NCBI RefSeq assembly: GCF_004769525.1
Contig: NZ_RQFT01000007.1
Location: forward strand, 62,001-126,000
Length of the DNA: 64,000 nucleotides
Direction of reading: 5' to 3'
Origin: Leptospira bouyouniensis
GTDB lineage: Bacteria > Spirochaetota > Leptospiria > Leptospirales > Leptospiraceae
The position numbers and the translations under genes were made by a program. Below are positions 28,198-38,184 of this stretch, piece by piece (position 1 is the stretch's first letter; the number at the start of each line of letters is the position of its first letter). The notes below the pieces were generated by a model that had not been told where the DNA came from, made no database searches, and saw only the letters and a list, made by a program, of their open reading frames with translations.

Positions 28198-30522
28198 TTA
28201 TATCTCCAATTCTTTCATCATTTTTTTGTATAACTCGAAGTATTGTGATTTCGAGAATTCTCGGATGACCTCGTCTGGCAAATTACCAAGTAAGTTATCT
28301 AGATAACCTAGAACTTTTTTACGATCTCCCACTGATAATTGATCACCACCTGCCTCAGCGAAAGCATCCGACGATTCTTTGTTTGTTTCAGGTACGGACA
28401 CATCTGATTTACGAAGTTCTTCCAGTGGTGAAAGTTTACCTTCCATCGCATATTCATCAAGATCTACTTCAAATTCTTCCGAATCATCAGACGCAAGTGT
28501 CGGAGTTCGCACTTCTTCTGTTAGATCATGTGTTAAATCAAAACTATCGTCAATCGTAGAATCGGAAGTAAAATCGCCAAAATCAGCTTCCTCTTCATGT
28601 TCTACTAAATCGATGTCTTCCATTGGCTCCAAAGAAACTTCAGAGTTGGATGTTTCATCAATGGAATCTAAATTAAATTCGTTATTCGATTCTTCTTCAA
28701 TTTGTTCTGAAAGTGTAAATTCCTTTTCCTCTGGCAAATTGGCGATGTCTTCTAAACCTTCTCCCGGAAGTTCTTCACCAAGGATAGCGTCCAAACTTTC
28801 AGGAGAAAGAGTTACATCTTCTTGTTCAATTTCTGCTTCTAATATATCGTTATCATCATGTTCTGTGATCGCATTATCTTCTTCTTCAGTAGCAGCAATA
28901 TTTTCTAATTCTTCCATTGATAAAGCAATGGATTCGTCTTCATCTTCTTCCGCAAGTAGGTCAGATTTAGGTGTTAGGTCCTCTTCATAAGGAAGTGGTG
29001 CACGATCTAAACTATCAACCAATTCTTCTTCAGATACTTCTTCCGCTTCTGCAGCAATCGAATCTAATTCTTCTAAAGAAAGTGCAATAGGTCCTTCATC
29101 TTCTTCATCCGAAGCAGATTCAAAACCTTCCATCTCACCTTCTAATCCTTCAACAGAAGATTCGTCCGAATCTGATTCTGGTTCACCAAAATCAAATCCG
29201 AAATCTTCTCCCAAATCAGTATCTAATTCATGATGGTCTTCTTCTGAATCATTTTCTTCAATTGGATCATTTGCGATGATACTTCCTAGTTCATCAGCAC
29301 TTAATGTAATGGACTCATCCTCAATTTCTTCACTGAGCAGATCAGATGACGTTTCTTCTGTTTCCTCAGGGATTAATCCATCAGAAATGTTTTCTAATTC
29401 TTCTAATGATAAAGTTAGTGGACCTTCATCTTCTTCCTCTTCGGACTCAACAGTATTTTCTGAAGAAGGCTCAAATTCGCCACCTAACAAATCAAACTCG
29501 CTATTTTCATCAGTAAAACTTGGTAGTTCTGAGTGATCATCAGTAGTGAAAAACTCTTCTTCTGATGCTAAAGTTTCTTCTAAACTTGCTTCGCCACCGG
29601 CACCAAGGATACTTCCCAATTCTTCATCAGAGAGGGTAAGATTTTCATCTTCTTTATTGTGCCCAAATAATTCTTCTTCTTCTGGATCTACTAAAGTTTT
29701 AAAACTAGATTCTTCTTCTCCACCTGGACCTAAGTCATCTTGTGGGATAAATGTTTCTTCGTTATCGTAATCTGTAAGATCAAATTGAGGTTTACCCTCT
29801 TCGTCAAATGCAAGTGTTGTATCTATTTCGGAATCGTCTAAATCCAGATCTAAATCTGAATGTTCATCGATTAACGCATGGTCTTCGTCTTGGTCTGCAT
29901 CGAAAGATAATTCTCTCTCAGGTAACCCCGAATGTTCTTCTTCTGGTAATGAACCAGTGATATTTTCCAACTCTTCCAATGAAAGGGAGATTGGACCATC
30001 TTCTTCATCATCTTGCAAAGCTGATTGTTTTTTGGATGTTAAAATTCCATCTTCACCATTTAGTATGGCTTCAATTTCTTTATCGAGATCGATTAAATCA
30101 TCATCAAACTCTAATTCTAGGTCTTCATCATCGATTGTTAATGGTTGTTTATTTTGAGATTTTGTAGGTTGTGAAGTTGGAGTTTCTATTTCAGATGTTT
30201 CTTCATAGTCTGAAAAATCAGCATGAATATCTTCATCATGCAAAATGGGATCTTCTTCCCCGAGTAAGTTTAAATCTGAATCTAAATCAATATCAAGTAA
30301 ATCTTCGTAATCATCCGAAGAGGCTACCATATCGGAAATGGAATCATCTTCATCGTCAAAAGCGGAAATATCATCTAAGTTTGGAGCTTCAATCCCAGGT
30401 GAGACATCCAAATCATCATCACCTAAATCAAAATCATCCAAATCTAATGAAAACGAGTCCTCATCGAGTATAGGTTCGATGTTTTCTAGATCTTCGTTTT
30501 GATTCTTTTCTTGATCCGCCAT
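28198..30522 (-). CDS. Highly acidic protein with seven LSLEEL-type motifs
   Basis: 774 aa, extremely rich in Asp and Glu, with no signal peptide or membrane segment. A short motif recurs seven times (around residues 175, 293, 365, 404, 474, 527 and 565), for example DEGPLTLSLEELENI, DESITLSADELGSII, DEGPIALSLEELDSI. The consensus is roughly D-E-x-(I/L/V)-x-L-S-x-(E/D)-x-L-x-x-I, a possible amphipathic docking helix. The last 45 residues (KKVLGYLDNLLGNLPDEV and a further helix) look like a small folded domain. GAGGCGA precedes the ATG. It sits between the SLBB and GAF genes, probably in one operon. No function is assigned. Confidence 0.7.
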   Translation of the reverse strand: MADQEKNQNEDLENIEPILDEDSFSLDLDDFDLGDDDLDVSPGIEAPNLDDISAFDDEDDSISDMVASSDDYEDLLDIDLDSDLNLLGEEDPILHDEDIHADFSDYEETSEIETPTSQPTKSQNKQPLTIDDEDLELEFDDDLIDLDKEIEAILNGEDGILTSKKQSALQDDEEDGPISLSLEELENITGSLPEEEHSGLPERELSFDADQDEDHALIDEHSDLDLDLDDSEIDTTLAFDEEGKPQFDLTDYDNEETFIPQDDLGPGGEEESSFKTLVDPEEEELFGHNKEDENLTLSDEELGSILGAGGEASLEETLASEEEFFTTDDHSELPSFTDENSEFDLLGGEFEPSSENTVESEEEEDEGPLTLSLEELENISDGLIPEETEETSSDLLSEEIEDESITLSADELGSIIANDPIEENDSEEDHHELDTDLGEDFGFDFGEPESDSDESSVEGLEGEMEGFESASDEEDEGPIALSLEELDSIAAEAEEVSEEELVDSLDRAPLPYEEDLTPKSDLLAEEDEDESIALSMEELENIAATEEEDNAITEHDDNDILEAEIEQEDVTLSPESLDAILGEELPGEGLEDIANLPEEKEFTLSEQIEEESNNEFNLDSIDETSNSEVSLEPMEDIDLVEHEEEADFGDFTSDSTIDDSFDLTHDLTEEVRTPTLASDDSEEFEVDLDEYAMEGKLSPLEELRKSDVSVPETNKESSDAFAEAGGDQLSVGDRKKVLGYLDNLLGNLPDEVIREFSKSQYFELYKKMMKELEI

Positions 30523-30531
30523 TCGCCTCGA

Positions 30532-30828
30532 TTACCGTTTTCCCAAATTTAGTACCTGGCCATCCTCTAACGGTTGTTCCAAGGTACTGTCCTCCGTTTT
30601 GATTTGCGCTCCTGGTAAAGTTCCACCAGCGATCTCAATTAAATCGTTTCCATTGGAACCTGCTTCTAATGTATAAACTCCAGGGTTCACAACTGGTCCC
30701 TCAATTTTAACACGAATCGGTGCTTCCGAATAGATTCTTTTTCGCAAATCAGGGTTTTCCTTTAAGTAATACAACCCTAGTAACAGTATTGCAAACAATA
30801 CAAATCTACGGAGCCAGATTGGATTCAA
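30532..30828 (-). CDS. Membrane-anchored SLBB-domain protein
   Basis: 98 aa. An N-terminal hydrophobic helix (residues 8-23) is followed by a basic stretch and one SLBB domain: VKIEGPVVNPGVYTLEAG, LIEIAGGTLPGA, DGQVLNLGKR. This resembles the soluble-ligand-binding unit next to helix-hairpin-helix domains in ComEA, but no HhH follows. The start is TTG 30828 with GGGGG six bases upstream. It lies 47 bp beyond atpC. Confidence 0.75.
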   Translation of the reverse strand: MNPIWLRRFVLFAILLLGLYYLKENPDLRKRIYSEAPIRVKIEGPVVNPGVYTLEAGSNGNDLIEIAGGTLPGAQIKTEDSTLEQPLEDGQVLNLGKR

Positions 30829-30835
30829 AGGAAAT

Positions 30836-30867
30836 CCCCCTCTGGTATATTTTCGGCAAGAAGGGGG
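30836..30867 (-). promoter_or_regulatory. Hairpin pairing the ribosome binding site of the SLBB gene
   Basis: Between atpC and the SLBB gene, CCCCCT (30836-30841) and AGGGGG (30862-30867) are complementary. On the minus-strand RNA the 3' arm is the purine-rich ribosome binding site of the SLBB gene. The hairpin could mask it, or could act as a weak terminator for the atp operon; the T-run after it is poor. Confidence 0.4.
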
Positions 30868-30875
30868 GAAAAAAA

Positions 30876-31256
30876 TTAACGTTCGTGCAGTAAAATGCGA
30901 ACTTTTGCTTTCTTTAGGAGATTTTCTTTCTCTTTCGAGGTGGGGAGTGCTTCCGCTTCCTGTAAGAGTTCGATGGCGTGGTCATGGGATAAATCATCTT
31001 CAGAATCCCCACCTTCGGTGAGCACTCGGATTTGGTCATTTCTCACTTCACAAAATCCACCATCAATGGCGATTCGGAATTCTTTCCCCGATGTATGCAA
31101 TTTGATAAGCCCAAAATCAAGTTGGGACACAAGTGTTGCATGGCCTGGTAAAATTCCAAAATAACCGACAGATCCAGGCAGAATCACTGATTCTGCCTTT
31201 CCTTGGTAAAGGATTTTGTCAGGAGAGATGACCGTTAGAGTCAGTTCTTTACTCAT
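30876..31256 (-). CDS. atpC: F0F1 ATP synthase epsilon subunit
   Basis: 126 aa. The N-terminal beta-sandwich shows VISPDKILYQGKAESVILPG and GYFGILPGHATLVSQLDFG, the standard epsilon motifs. A short C-terminal helical hairpin follows. The subunit is part of the central stalk and restrains ATP hydrolysis. Last gene of the atp operon, 5 bp after atpD. Confidence 0.94.
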   Translation of the reverse strand: MSKELTLTVISPDKILYQGKAESVILPGSVGYFGILPGHATLVSQLDFGLIKLHTSGKEFRIAIDGGFCEVRNDQIRVLTEGGDSEDDLSHDHAIELLQEAEALPTSKEKENLLKKAKVRILLHER

Positions 31257-31261
31257 CCGAA

Positions 31262-32689
<1,428 letters not shown>

Positions 32690-33559
32690 TTAGGAGATGG
32701 CTTCCGCTCCCCCTACGATTTCTGAAATTTCCTGCGTAATTTTTGCCTGACGAACTCGGTTGTATCCGCGAGTCAGAAGTTTGATCATCTCACCAGCTGC
32801 ATCGGTAGCTGCTTTCATCGCCACTCTACGTGCAATGTGTTCGGATGCCACCGACTCCAATATGATCTTCACAAACGTAGTTTTGATCACCATAGGTAGT
32901 AAGTTTTCTAAGATGGTTTTTGGATCTGGTTCGTATAAAACTTCTGGCCCTGAAGAACCTTTGGAAACTGTATCTTCCATTTGCAGTGGAAGGACAGATG
33001 TAATCTCAGGTTTCTGATTGGCTGCCGAATAATAGTGAGTGGAAATGATTTCAACAGAATCCACCGATTCGTTGGCAAAACGTTCCATAAAGTATGAAGC
33101 AAGATCATTTGCCTCTTTACTTCCTGCTTTGTCATCGATGTTGGTGTATGAAGTTACCAATTCTACTTTTGCAAATTTAAAGAAAGAGATCGCTTTTTTC
33201 CCTGCAGCATGGACTTCTACTTCCACACCTTTTGACTTCAACTCTTCGATTCGGTTTTTGACCATACGAAGTAAGTTGGAGTTAAATCCTCCGCATAACC
33301 CACGGTTTGCGGCAATAGCAAGGATAGCAACTTTACGGATTTTATCCGGCTTCCTTAAGTAAGGGCTATGGATGATCCCAGCAAGGCTAGACAAGGAAGA
33401 CACTAACTCTCGTGTTAAATCAGCGTATGGTTTCGCCGCATTCACTTTGTTAGTGGCTTTTTTTGCCTTAGCCGTGGAGACCATCTCCATGGTTCGAGTG
33501 ATTTTTCTCGTGTTTTTAACCGAGTTAATCCTCTTTTTTATCTCACGCGGTGTCGCCAA
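32690..33559 (-). CDS. atpG: F0F1 ATP synthase gamma subunit
   Basis: 289 aa central rotor shaft. The N-terminal coiled coil begins [20 protein letters not shown] and [10 protein letters not shown]; the C-terminal helix [20 protein letters not shown] is the most conserved part of the family. The start is TTG 33559, with AAGGGG seven bases upstream. It lies 11 bp after atpA. Confidence 0.96.
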   Translation of the reverse strand: MATPREIKKRINSVKNTRKITRTMEMVSTAKAKKATNKVNAAKPYADLTRELVSSLSSLAGIIHSPYLRKPDKIRKVAILAIAANRGLCGGFNSNLLRMVKNRIEELKSKGVEVEVHAAGKKAISFFKFAKVELVTSYTNIDDKAGSKEANDLASYFMERFANESVDSVEIISTHYYSAANQKPEITSVLPLQMEDTVSKGSSGPEVLYEPDPKTILENLLPMVIKTTFVKIILESVASEHIARRVAMKAATDAAGEMIKLLTRGYNRVRQAKITQEISEIVGGAEAIS

Positions 33560-33570
33560 GATCTTTCCCC

Positions 33571-35085
33571 TTAGTTATTCTTTGCTAAAAAATGTTCAGC
33601 AATCGATTTGATTGTCTTTTGCAGAGCTGCTTCTTGTTTCACTTCTTTGGCAGTTCTGATTTCTTCTAGAATCTCTGGGTGTTGCTCTCTCATTGTTCTC
33701 AAAAGGAAAGCTTCAAATTCTCTTACTTTTGCAGTAGGAATTGTATCCATAAATCCTTTTGTTACAGCGAAGATGGAAATCACTTGTTCTTCCACTGGAG
33801 TTGGAGAGTTGTTTGGTTGTTTGAGAATTTCAAGGACTCGGTATCCACGATCAAGCTGTGCTTGTGTCACTGGATCAAGTTCTGTTCCCAACTGAGCAAA
33901 CGCTTCCAAGTCACGAAACTGTGCTAGGTCTGACTTCAGAGTTCCTGCTACTTTTTTCATCGCTTTGATTTGTGCAGCAGATCCAACCCGAGATACAGAA
34001 ATCCCGACATCCACCGCAGGGCGAAGGCCCGATGCAAATAGGTTAGACTGAAGGTAAATCTGACCATCAGTGATGGAAATTACGTTTGTAGGAATGTAAG
34101 CAGATACTTCCCCTTCCTGTGTCTCAATGATCGGAAGTGCAGTCATGGACCCACCACCAAATTTATCATCAAGTTTCGCTGCTCTTTCAAGTAGGCGAGA
34201 GTGAAGGTAGAATACGTCTCCAGGGTATGCTTCACGACCTGGTGGGCGGCGAAGAAGGAGTGACATTTGTCGGTAAGCTACGGCTTGTTTGGAAAGGTCA
34301 TCATACACAACAAGTGTAGCTTTTCCTTCTTCATACATAAAGTATTCAGCCATCGTCGCACCAGAGTAAGGTGCAATGTATAACATAGGAGCCGGTTCCG
34401 ATGCATTTGCCGATACGATGATCGTATACTCAAGAGCACCTTTTTCGCGTAACATTTCGATGGTGGAAGCAACAGTAGATGCTTTTTGTCCAATCGCTAC
34501 GTAAACGCAGATCACACCTTTTCCTTTTTGGTTGATGATGGTGTCGATGGCGATGGAAGTTTTTCCAGTTCCACGGTCACCAATGATGAGCTCTCTTTGT
34601 CCACGTCCAATTGGGATCATCGCATCAATCGCTTTGATACCAGTTTGCATTGGTTCATGAACCGATTTTCTCATCGCAATCCCAGGAGCTGGAGACTCAA
34701 CTGGTCTTGTTTTTTTTGCGTTGAGTGGTCCTTTTCCGTCGATCACTTCCCCGAGAGGGTTTAGTACTCGACCAAGAAGTTCTGGTCCCACTGGAACTTC
34801 GAAGATTTTTCCCACACGTTTTACGGAAAAACCTTCTTCAATTTTGATATAATCACCAAAAATAACAACCCCAACCGAATTTTCTTCTAAGTTGAAGGCT
34901 TGGCCTCGAACTCCGTTTTGGAATTCAACGAGCTCTCCTGACATTACGTTTGTGAGTCCGTAAACTCTTGCAATCCCGTCCCCGACTTCGAGAACAGTTC
35001 CGACCTCTTCGACTTGGAGGTCTTTTTTGAAGTTTTTAATTTCTTGTTTTAGTACCGACGTTACTTCGTCTGTTTTAATTTTCAT
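33571..35085 (-). CDS. atpA: F0F1 ATP synthase alpha subunit
   Basis: 504 aa, non-catalytic nucleotide-binding subunit of the F1 hexamer. Walker [16 protein letters not shown] (about residue 170), [19 protein letters not shown], and [15 protein letters not shown] are diagnostic. The C-terminal region contains the [20 protein letters not shown] block. It overlaps atpH by ATGA. Confidence 0.98.
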   Translation of the reverse strand: MKIKTDEVTSVLKQEIKNFKKDLQVEEVGTVLEVGDGIARVYGLTNVMSGELVEFQNGVRGQAFNLEENSVGVVIFGDYIKIEEGFSVKRVGKIFEVPVGPELLGRVLNPLGEVIDGKGPLNAKKTRPVESPAPGIAMRKSVHEPMQTGIKAIDAMIPIGRGQRELIIGDRGTGKTSIAIDTIINQKGKGVICVYVAIGQKASTVASTIEMLREKGALEYTIIVSANASEPAPMLYIAPYSGATMAEYFMYEEGKATLVVYDDLSKQAVAYRQMSLLLRRPPGREAYPGDVFYLHSRLLERAAKLDDKFGGGSMTALPIIETQEGEVSAYIPTNVISITDGQIYLQSNLFASGLRPAVDVGISVSRVGSAAQIKAMKKVAGTLKSDLAQFRDLEAFAQLGTELDPVTQAQLDRGYRVLEILKQPNNSPTPVEEQVISIFAVTKGFMDTIPTAKVREFEAFLLRTMREQHPEILEEIRTAKEVKQEAALQKTIKSIAEHFLAKNN

Positions 35086-35645
35086 TCAAATGCTCCGACT
35101 GGGATTTTCTTTTGGAGGAGAGCCTCTCGAGTTCCGTCAAGTTTTGCACGGATTGAGGCATCGATTAAAAAGTCGTCTAAATAAATTTTGAATCCACCGA
35201 TTAGGTTAAGATCCGTATGTTCAGTGACACGAACTTCGCGTCCGAACTTGGAAGAAATTGACTTGGTGATACGATCCACTGCTTCTTTACCGAGAGAATC
35301 TTTGGAAACAATGCGAAGGGAACTACGATTTTTGAGTCGGTCCACTCCAGTTCGATAGTCTTCCAAAATATCCTTGAGGTAAAGAAATCGATTCTTACGA
35401 ACCACAAGTGTTATAAAATTGGCAACGATTTCCGATGCCTTCCCTTGAACTGACTTTTCTGCAGTTCGTTCTTTCTCAGAAGGATCAACTAATGGAGAAA
35501 GGAAATAATGGCGTATTGAATCATCGGAGAAGAAAACATCAACTAACGCTGCTAATTCCTCTTCCGTTGACTCAAGTGAGTTAGCTTCTTGAGCTAACTC
35601 CAAAAGTGCCGTTGCGTAAACCTTTGAAATTTGGTTCAGACTCAT
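35082..35645 (-). CDS. atpH: F0F1 ATP synthase delta subunit
   Basis: 187 aa peripheral stalk subunit linking F1 to the b subunits. N-terminal [15 protein letters not shown] and C-terminal [20 protein letters not shown] match the OSCP/delta family. It overlaps both neighbours by four bases (ATGA). Confidence 0.93.
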   Translation of the reverse strand: MSLNQISKVYATALLELAQEANSLESTEEELAALVDVFFSDDSIRHYFLSPLVDPSEKERTAEKSVQGKASEIVANFITLVVRKNRFLYLKDILEDYRTGVDRLKNRSSLRIVSKDSLGKEAVDRITKSISSKFGREVRVTEHTDLNLIGGFKIYLDDFLIDASIRAKLDGTREALLQKKIPVGAFE

Positions 35646-36166
35646 TTGATTTTAAGTTTATCGAGTTTTGCGATCTCTTTTTCAACAAAGGAAGCATAGT
35701 CTTCCTTCTTCAATTGTTTCTCCAAGATCTCACTCGCGATGAGAACGGACATTTCCACAATTTGGTTTTGTAACTCGGACAAAGCTCTGCCTTTAGCAAG
35801 TTCGATTTCTCGAACAGCACTGTCTTTGATTCCTTTTACTTCATTGTGCGCTTCTTCCGTCAATCGAGTACGGAGAGCAACTGCATCTTTCTTAGCTTCA
35901 TCGACAATTCTGTGTGCTTCTTCTGTTGCTTTGAAGAGTTGGTCTTTGTATTCTTTTAAAGACTTTTCTGCTTCAACACGAAGAGATTCCGCTTTGTTGA
36001 TATCACCTTGGATGCCGGAAGCACGTTCTTCGAGAGCATGAAGGATCTTGTCCCATGCAAATTTTTTAAGAACGAAGACAACAACTGAGAAAGTGACCAG
36101 GGTCCAGATGACCAGACCCGGATTGACTTTCAGCAAATTGAAGCCGGAAGCCGCGAGGAGTACCAA
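35642..36166 (-). CDS. atpF: F0F1 ATP synthase b subunit
   Basis: 174 aa. One N-terminal membrane helix (NPGLVIWTLVTFSVVVFVLK) is followed by a long charged helix (residues 40-170) that forms the peripheral stalk. The start is TTG 36166; AGGA lies about eight bases upstream, and no ATG is available before the membrane helix. Only one b-type gene is present. Confidence 0.93.
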   Translation of the reverse strand: MVLLAASGFNLLKVNPGLVIWTLVTFSVVVFVLKKFAWDKILHALEERASGIQGDINKAESLRVEAEKSLKEYKDQLFKATEEAHRIVDEAKKDAVALRTRLTEEAHNEVKGIKDSAVREIELAKGRALSELQNQIVEMSVLIASEILEKQLKKEDYASFVEKEIAKLDKLKIK

Positions 36167-36168
36167 GA

Positions 36169-36453
36169 CTATTGTCCTTGTTCTACTTTAGTGGCACCAG
36201 CACCAATTGTTTTGTCAATTGAGCCATTGAGTTTGAGCGCGATAAGAAGAGCGATTACCACTGCGAAAAGTGCTGCACCTTCAATCATACCTGCTGCTAC
36301 GTAAAGAACGAGTTGGATCTTTCCCGCTGCTTCTGGTTGGCGGCTAATGCTTTCTGCCACTGATCCACCAATTCTACCAATACCGATTCCTGCACCAAGT
36401 AATGCAAGTCCTGCTGCGAGTCCTACTGCGATGTATCCTAAACCGAATTCCAT
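36169..36453 (-). CDS. atpE: F0F1 ATP synthase c subunit
   Basis: 94 aa, two membrane helices around the polar loop SRQPEAAGKI. The ion-binding Glu lies in VAAGMIEGAALFAVV in helix 2. The residue after it is Gly, and the Ser/Thr ligand typical of sodium-binding rings is missing, so proton coupling is the more likely reading. Confidence 0.95.
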   Translation of the reverse strand: MEFGLGYIAVGLAAGLALLGAGIGIGRIGGSVAESISRQPEAAGKIQLVLYVAAGMIEGAALFAVVIALLIALKLNGSIDKTIGAGATKVEQGQ

Positions 36454-36501
36454 TGTTTTCGTTTCACTCCTGTGTGTTTTATAATATAAATAAAACCAAT
36501 G

Positions 36502-37560
36502 TTAATGTCTATGCATCACAGTTCCGATGAACACGGTTGTGAGCAGTGAGAAAATGAACGCTTGTAAAAAGGCTACAAGTAGTTCTAAAAAGTAAATAAG
36601 CACTGAACTGAGTACAGATACAGGTGCAATGAGCCAACTTTCGCTCATAAAGATAAAACCAAGTAACGCAAGGATCATAACGTGTCCTGCTGTCATGTTG
36701 GCAAGTAACCTCATTGTTAACGCAAAAGAGCGAGCAATGTGAGTTACGATAAATTCCAATGCCCACATCAGTGGCCATAAAAGGAGTGGAACTCCTTTAG
36801 GAACAGCATGTGCTACGAAGGATATCCCTTGGTAGGTAAATGCAGTTCCGTAAATTGTGAGCAATGTAATGGATGCGAGTGAAAGGGTAACACTGATGTC
36901 ACCAGTAGGAGTGATCCCTGACCAAATTTCTCCGAATGTATGAAGAGAATGTGGTGTGTGGTCAAATACTCCCAGTGCAACAAGTCCGTCTGATGCTGCA
37001 ACAGTGAGTTCTCCCACGGATGGGATGAGACCGAACAAGTTACAGAAAAGGATAAAGAAAAACAAAGAGAAGATGTAATGGTAATAAGAATGTCCGTGGT
37101 GGTCCAGAGAGGAATCGACAACGTTTTCTTTCAGATAACTGACAAATGCTTCCACACCCGATGTGAATTTGTTATGAACTTTTTTTGGATTCTTAGAAAT
37201 GAGATTCGCAGCTGGGATGAAAACAAGGAACATAAAAAAACAAGCAATCCACATCATGGTCACTCGTTTGGTGATATGTAAATCAAGACCACCTACGTAG
37301 TGGTATTTCACTCCGTCGTGATTCACAAATACATCATGGTTTTCTGCATCAAAACCAGGTTGGCCTTCTGTGACAATCGTGCCACCAAAGTTGAGAGGGA
37401 AGATCGGAGCATCACCTAAGTGGTGTGCCATCACTTCGCTGAAATCGAAGCCCTCATCAGAGCTGTGCCCTTCCGAATCGTTTGCAAAAACATTCGTAAA
37501 ACTAAGGGAAAAAACTAATAAAAATGATAAAAAAAACCGATATTTAGACTTATTTTCCAC
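36502..37560 (-). CDS. atpB: F0F1 ATP synthase a subunit
   Basis: About 352 aa, proton-channel subunit. The C-terminal half carries the conserved helix with the essential Arg (ARSFALTMRLLANMTAGHV) and ends VAFLQAFIFSLLTTVFIG. There is an N-terminal signal-peptide-like segment (YRFFLSFLLVFSLSFTNVFA) and a hydrophilic stretch before the first core helix, which makes the protein longer than the E. coli subunit. The start is uncertain: GTG 37560 directly precedes the signal-like segment; TTG 37608 would overlap atpI by 59 bp. Confidence 0.93.
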   Translation of the reverse strand: MENKSKYRFFLSFLLVFSLSFTNVFANDSEGHSSDEGFDFSEVMAHHLGDAPIFPLNFGGTIVTEGQPGFDAENHDVFVNHDGVKYHYVGGLDLHITKRVTMMWIACFFMFLVFIPAANLISKNPKKVHNKFTSGVEAFVSYLKENVVDSSLDHHGHSYYHYIFSLFFFILFCNLFGLIPSVGELTVAASDGLVALGVFDHTPHSLHTFGEIWSGITPTGDISVTLSLASITLLTIYGTAFTYQGISFVAHAVPKGVPLLLWPLMWALEFIVTHIARSFALTMRLLANMTAGHVMILALLGFIFMSESWLIAPVSVLSSVLIYFLELLVAFLQAFIFSLLTTVFIGTVMHRH

Positions 37561-37930
37561 TGAAATAGCTCGCAAATACAAGGAAAAGAAGGTGGACGAA
37601 ATAGGCAATTAAAAATCCAGAAGTTGCCTCAAAAGGGTACCCTAAGACCTGAAACGCAGTCAAAATGCCTAAATTTAGAAAAAAGGAGAGGAATACTGTG
37701 AAAAACGGGAATCCAGTCTCTGATAAAGCAGGGATTTTACGAGGTAGGAATCGGAGTTGTAATATCGCCATTTGGATCGAAAACGATATGGCTCCACCAA
37801 TATAAAAGAGAATTCGGTAGCCTTCTTCCACCAAACCCATTGTTAGTGGGAGACTTAAGATGAATAATATGAATAAATAACTGAAGTAATGCAAATGGAA
37901 TCGTTTGATGTTGATTGAGTTTAGATCCAT
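37550..37930 (-). CDS. atpI: AtpI-like membrane protein at the head of the atp operon
   Basis: 126 aa from ATG 37930 with four hydrophobic segments (about residues 15-33, 38-58, 72-92 and 100-122). The size, topology and position directly upstream of atpB match AtpI, which assists c-ring assembly. Sequence conservation in this family is low, so the call rests mainly on context. TTG 37966 is an alternative start. Confidence 0.6.
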   Translation of the reverse strand: MDLNSINIKRFHLHYFSYLFILFILSLPLTMGLVEEGYRILFYIGGAISFSIQMAILQLRFLPRKIPALSETGFPFFTVFLSFFLNLGILTAFQVLGYPFEATSGFLIAYFVHLLFLVFASYFSGK

Positions 37931-38009
37931 GGATTCCAGAGTGGATTGCCTGGGATAAAGGCGCAAGAAGGAATGGGAGGGGGTTTTTGGGGGATAGAAT
38001 GGTATAGAT

Positions 38010-38071
38010 CCCCGCCCAAATCGAACTGGGTGGGGTTATCCACCCGCCACCCAATGGCTTCCGTATATCAT
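38010..38071 (+). repeat. Dispersed hairpin repeat, copy 1
   Basis: CCCCGCCC (38010-38017) pairs with GGGTGGGG (38028-38035), with one G-T pair and a 10-base loop. A 36-base tail containing ACCCGCCACCCAATG follows. The same arrangement recurs at 44188-44245: both stem arms are identical and 25 of 36 tail positions match. Both copies lie between genes in the same orientation. The surrounding 37931-38184 shows no credible gene. Confidence 0.65.
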
Positions 38072-38184
38072 ATGTTTGTTGGTTTGTATTGCAGAATTCG
38101 CCACTTCCCGTTTTTTTGTGATAGAAAGTTCATGTTTTGGTTTATAAACCAAGGTTGTTAAGGCAAAAAGAGTCTTAATTTATT

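Noticed and set aside
28379..30473. Several long plus-strand ORFs rich in Ser or in Leu/His
   Set aside because: They are shadows of the Asp/Glu-rich gene on the other strand. Reverse complement of GAA/GAT codons gives Ser-rich frames without stops.
28198..30522. Acidic repeats as a DNA-level tandem repeat or CRISPR-like array
   Set aside because: Spacing between motifs varies from about 40 to 120 residues and the codons differ. The similarity is at protein level only.
37946..38161. Plus-strand ORF of 71 codons across the hairpin repeat
   Set aside because: The composition is unlike protein (many Trp, Cys and Gly from the GC-rich repeat) and there is no ribosome binding site.
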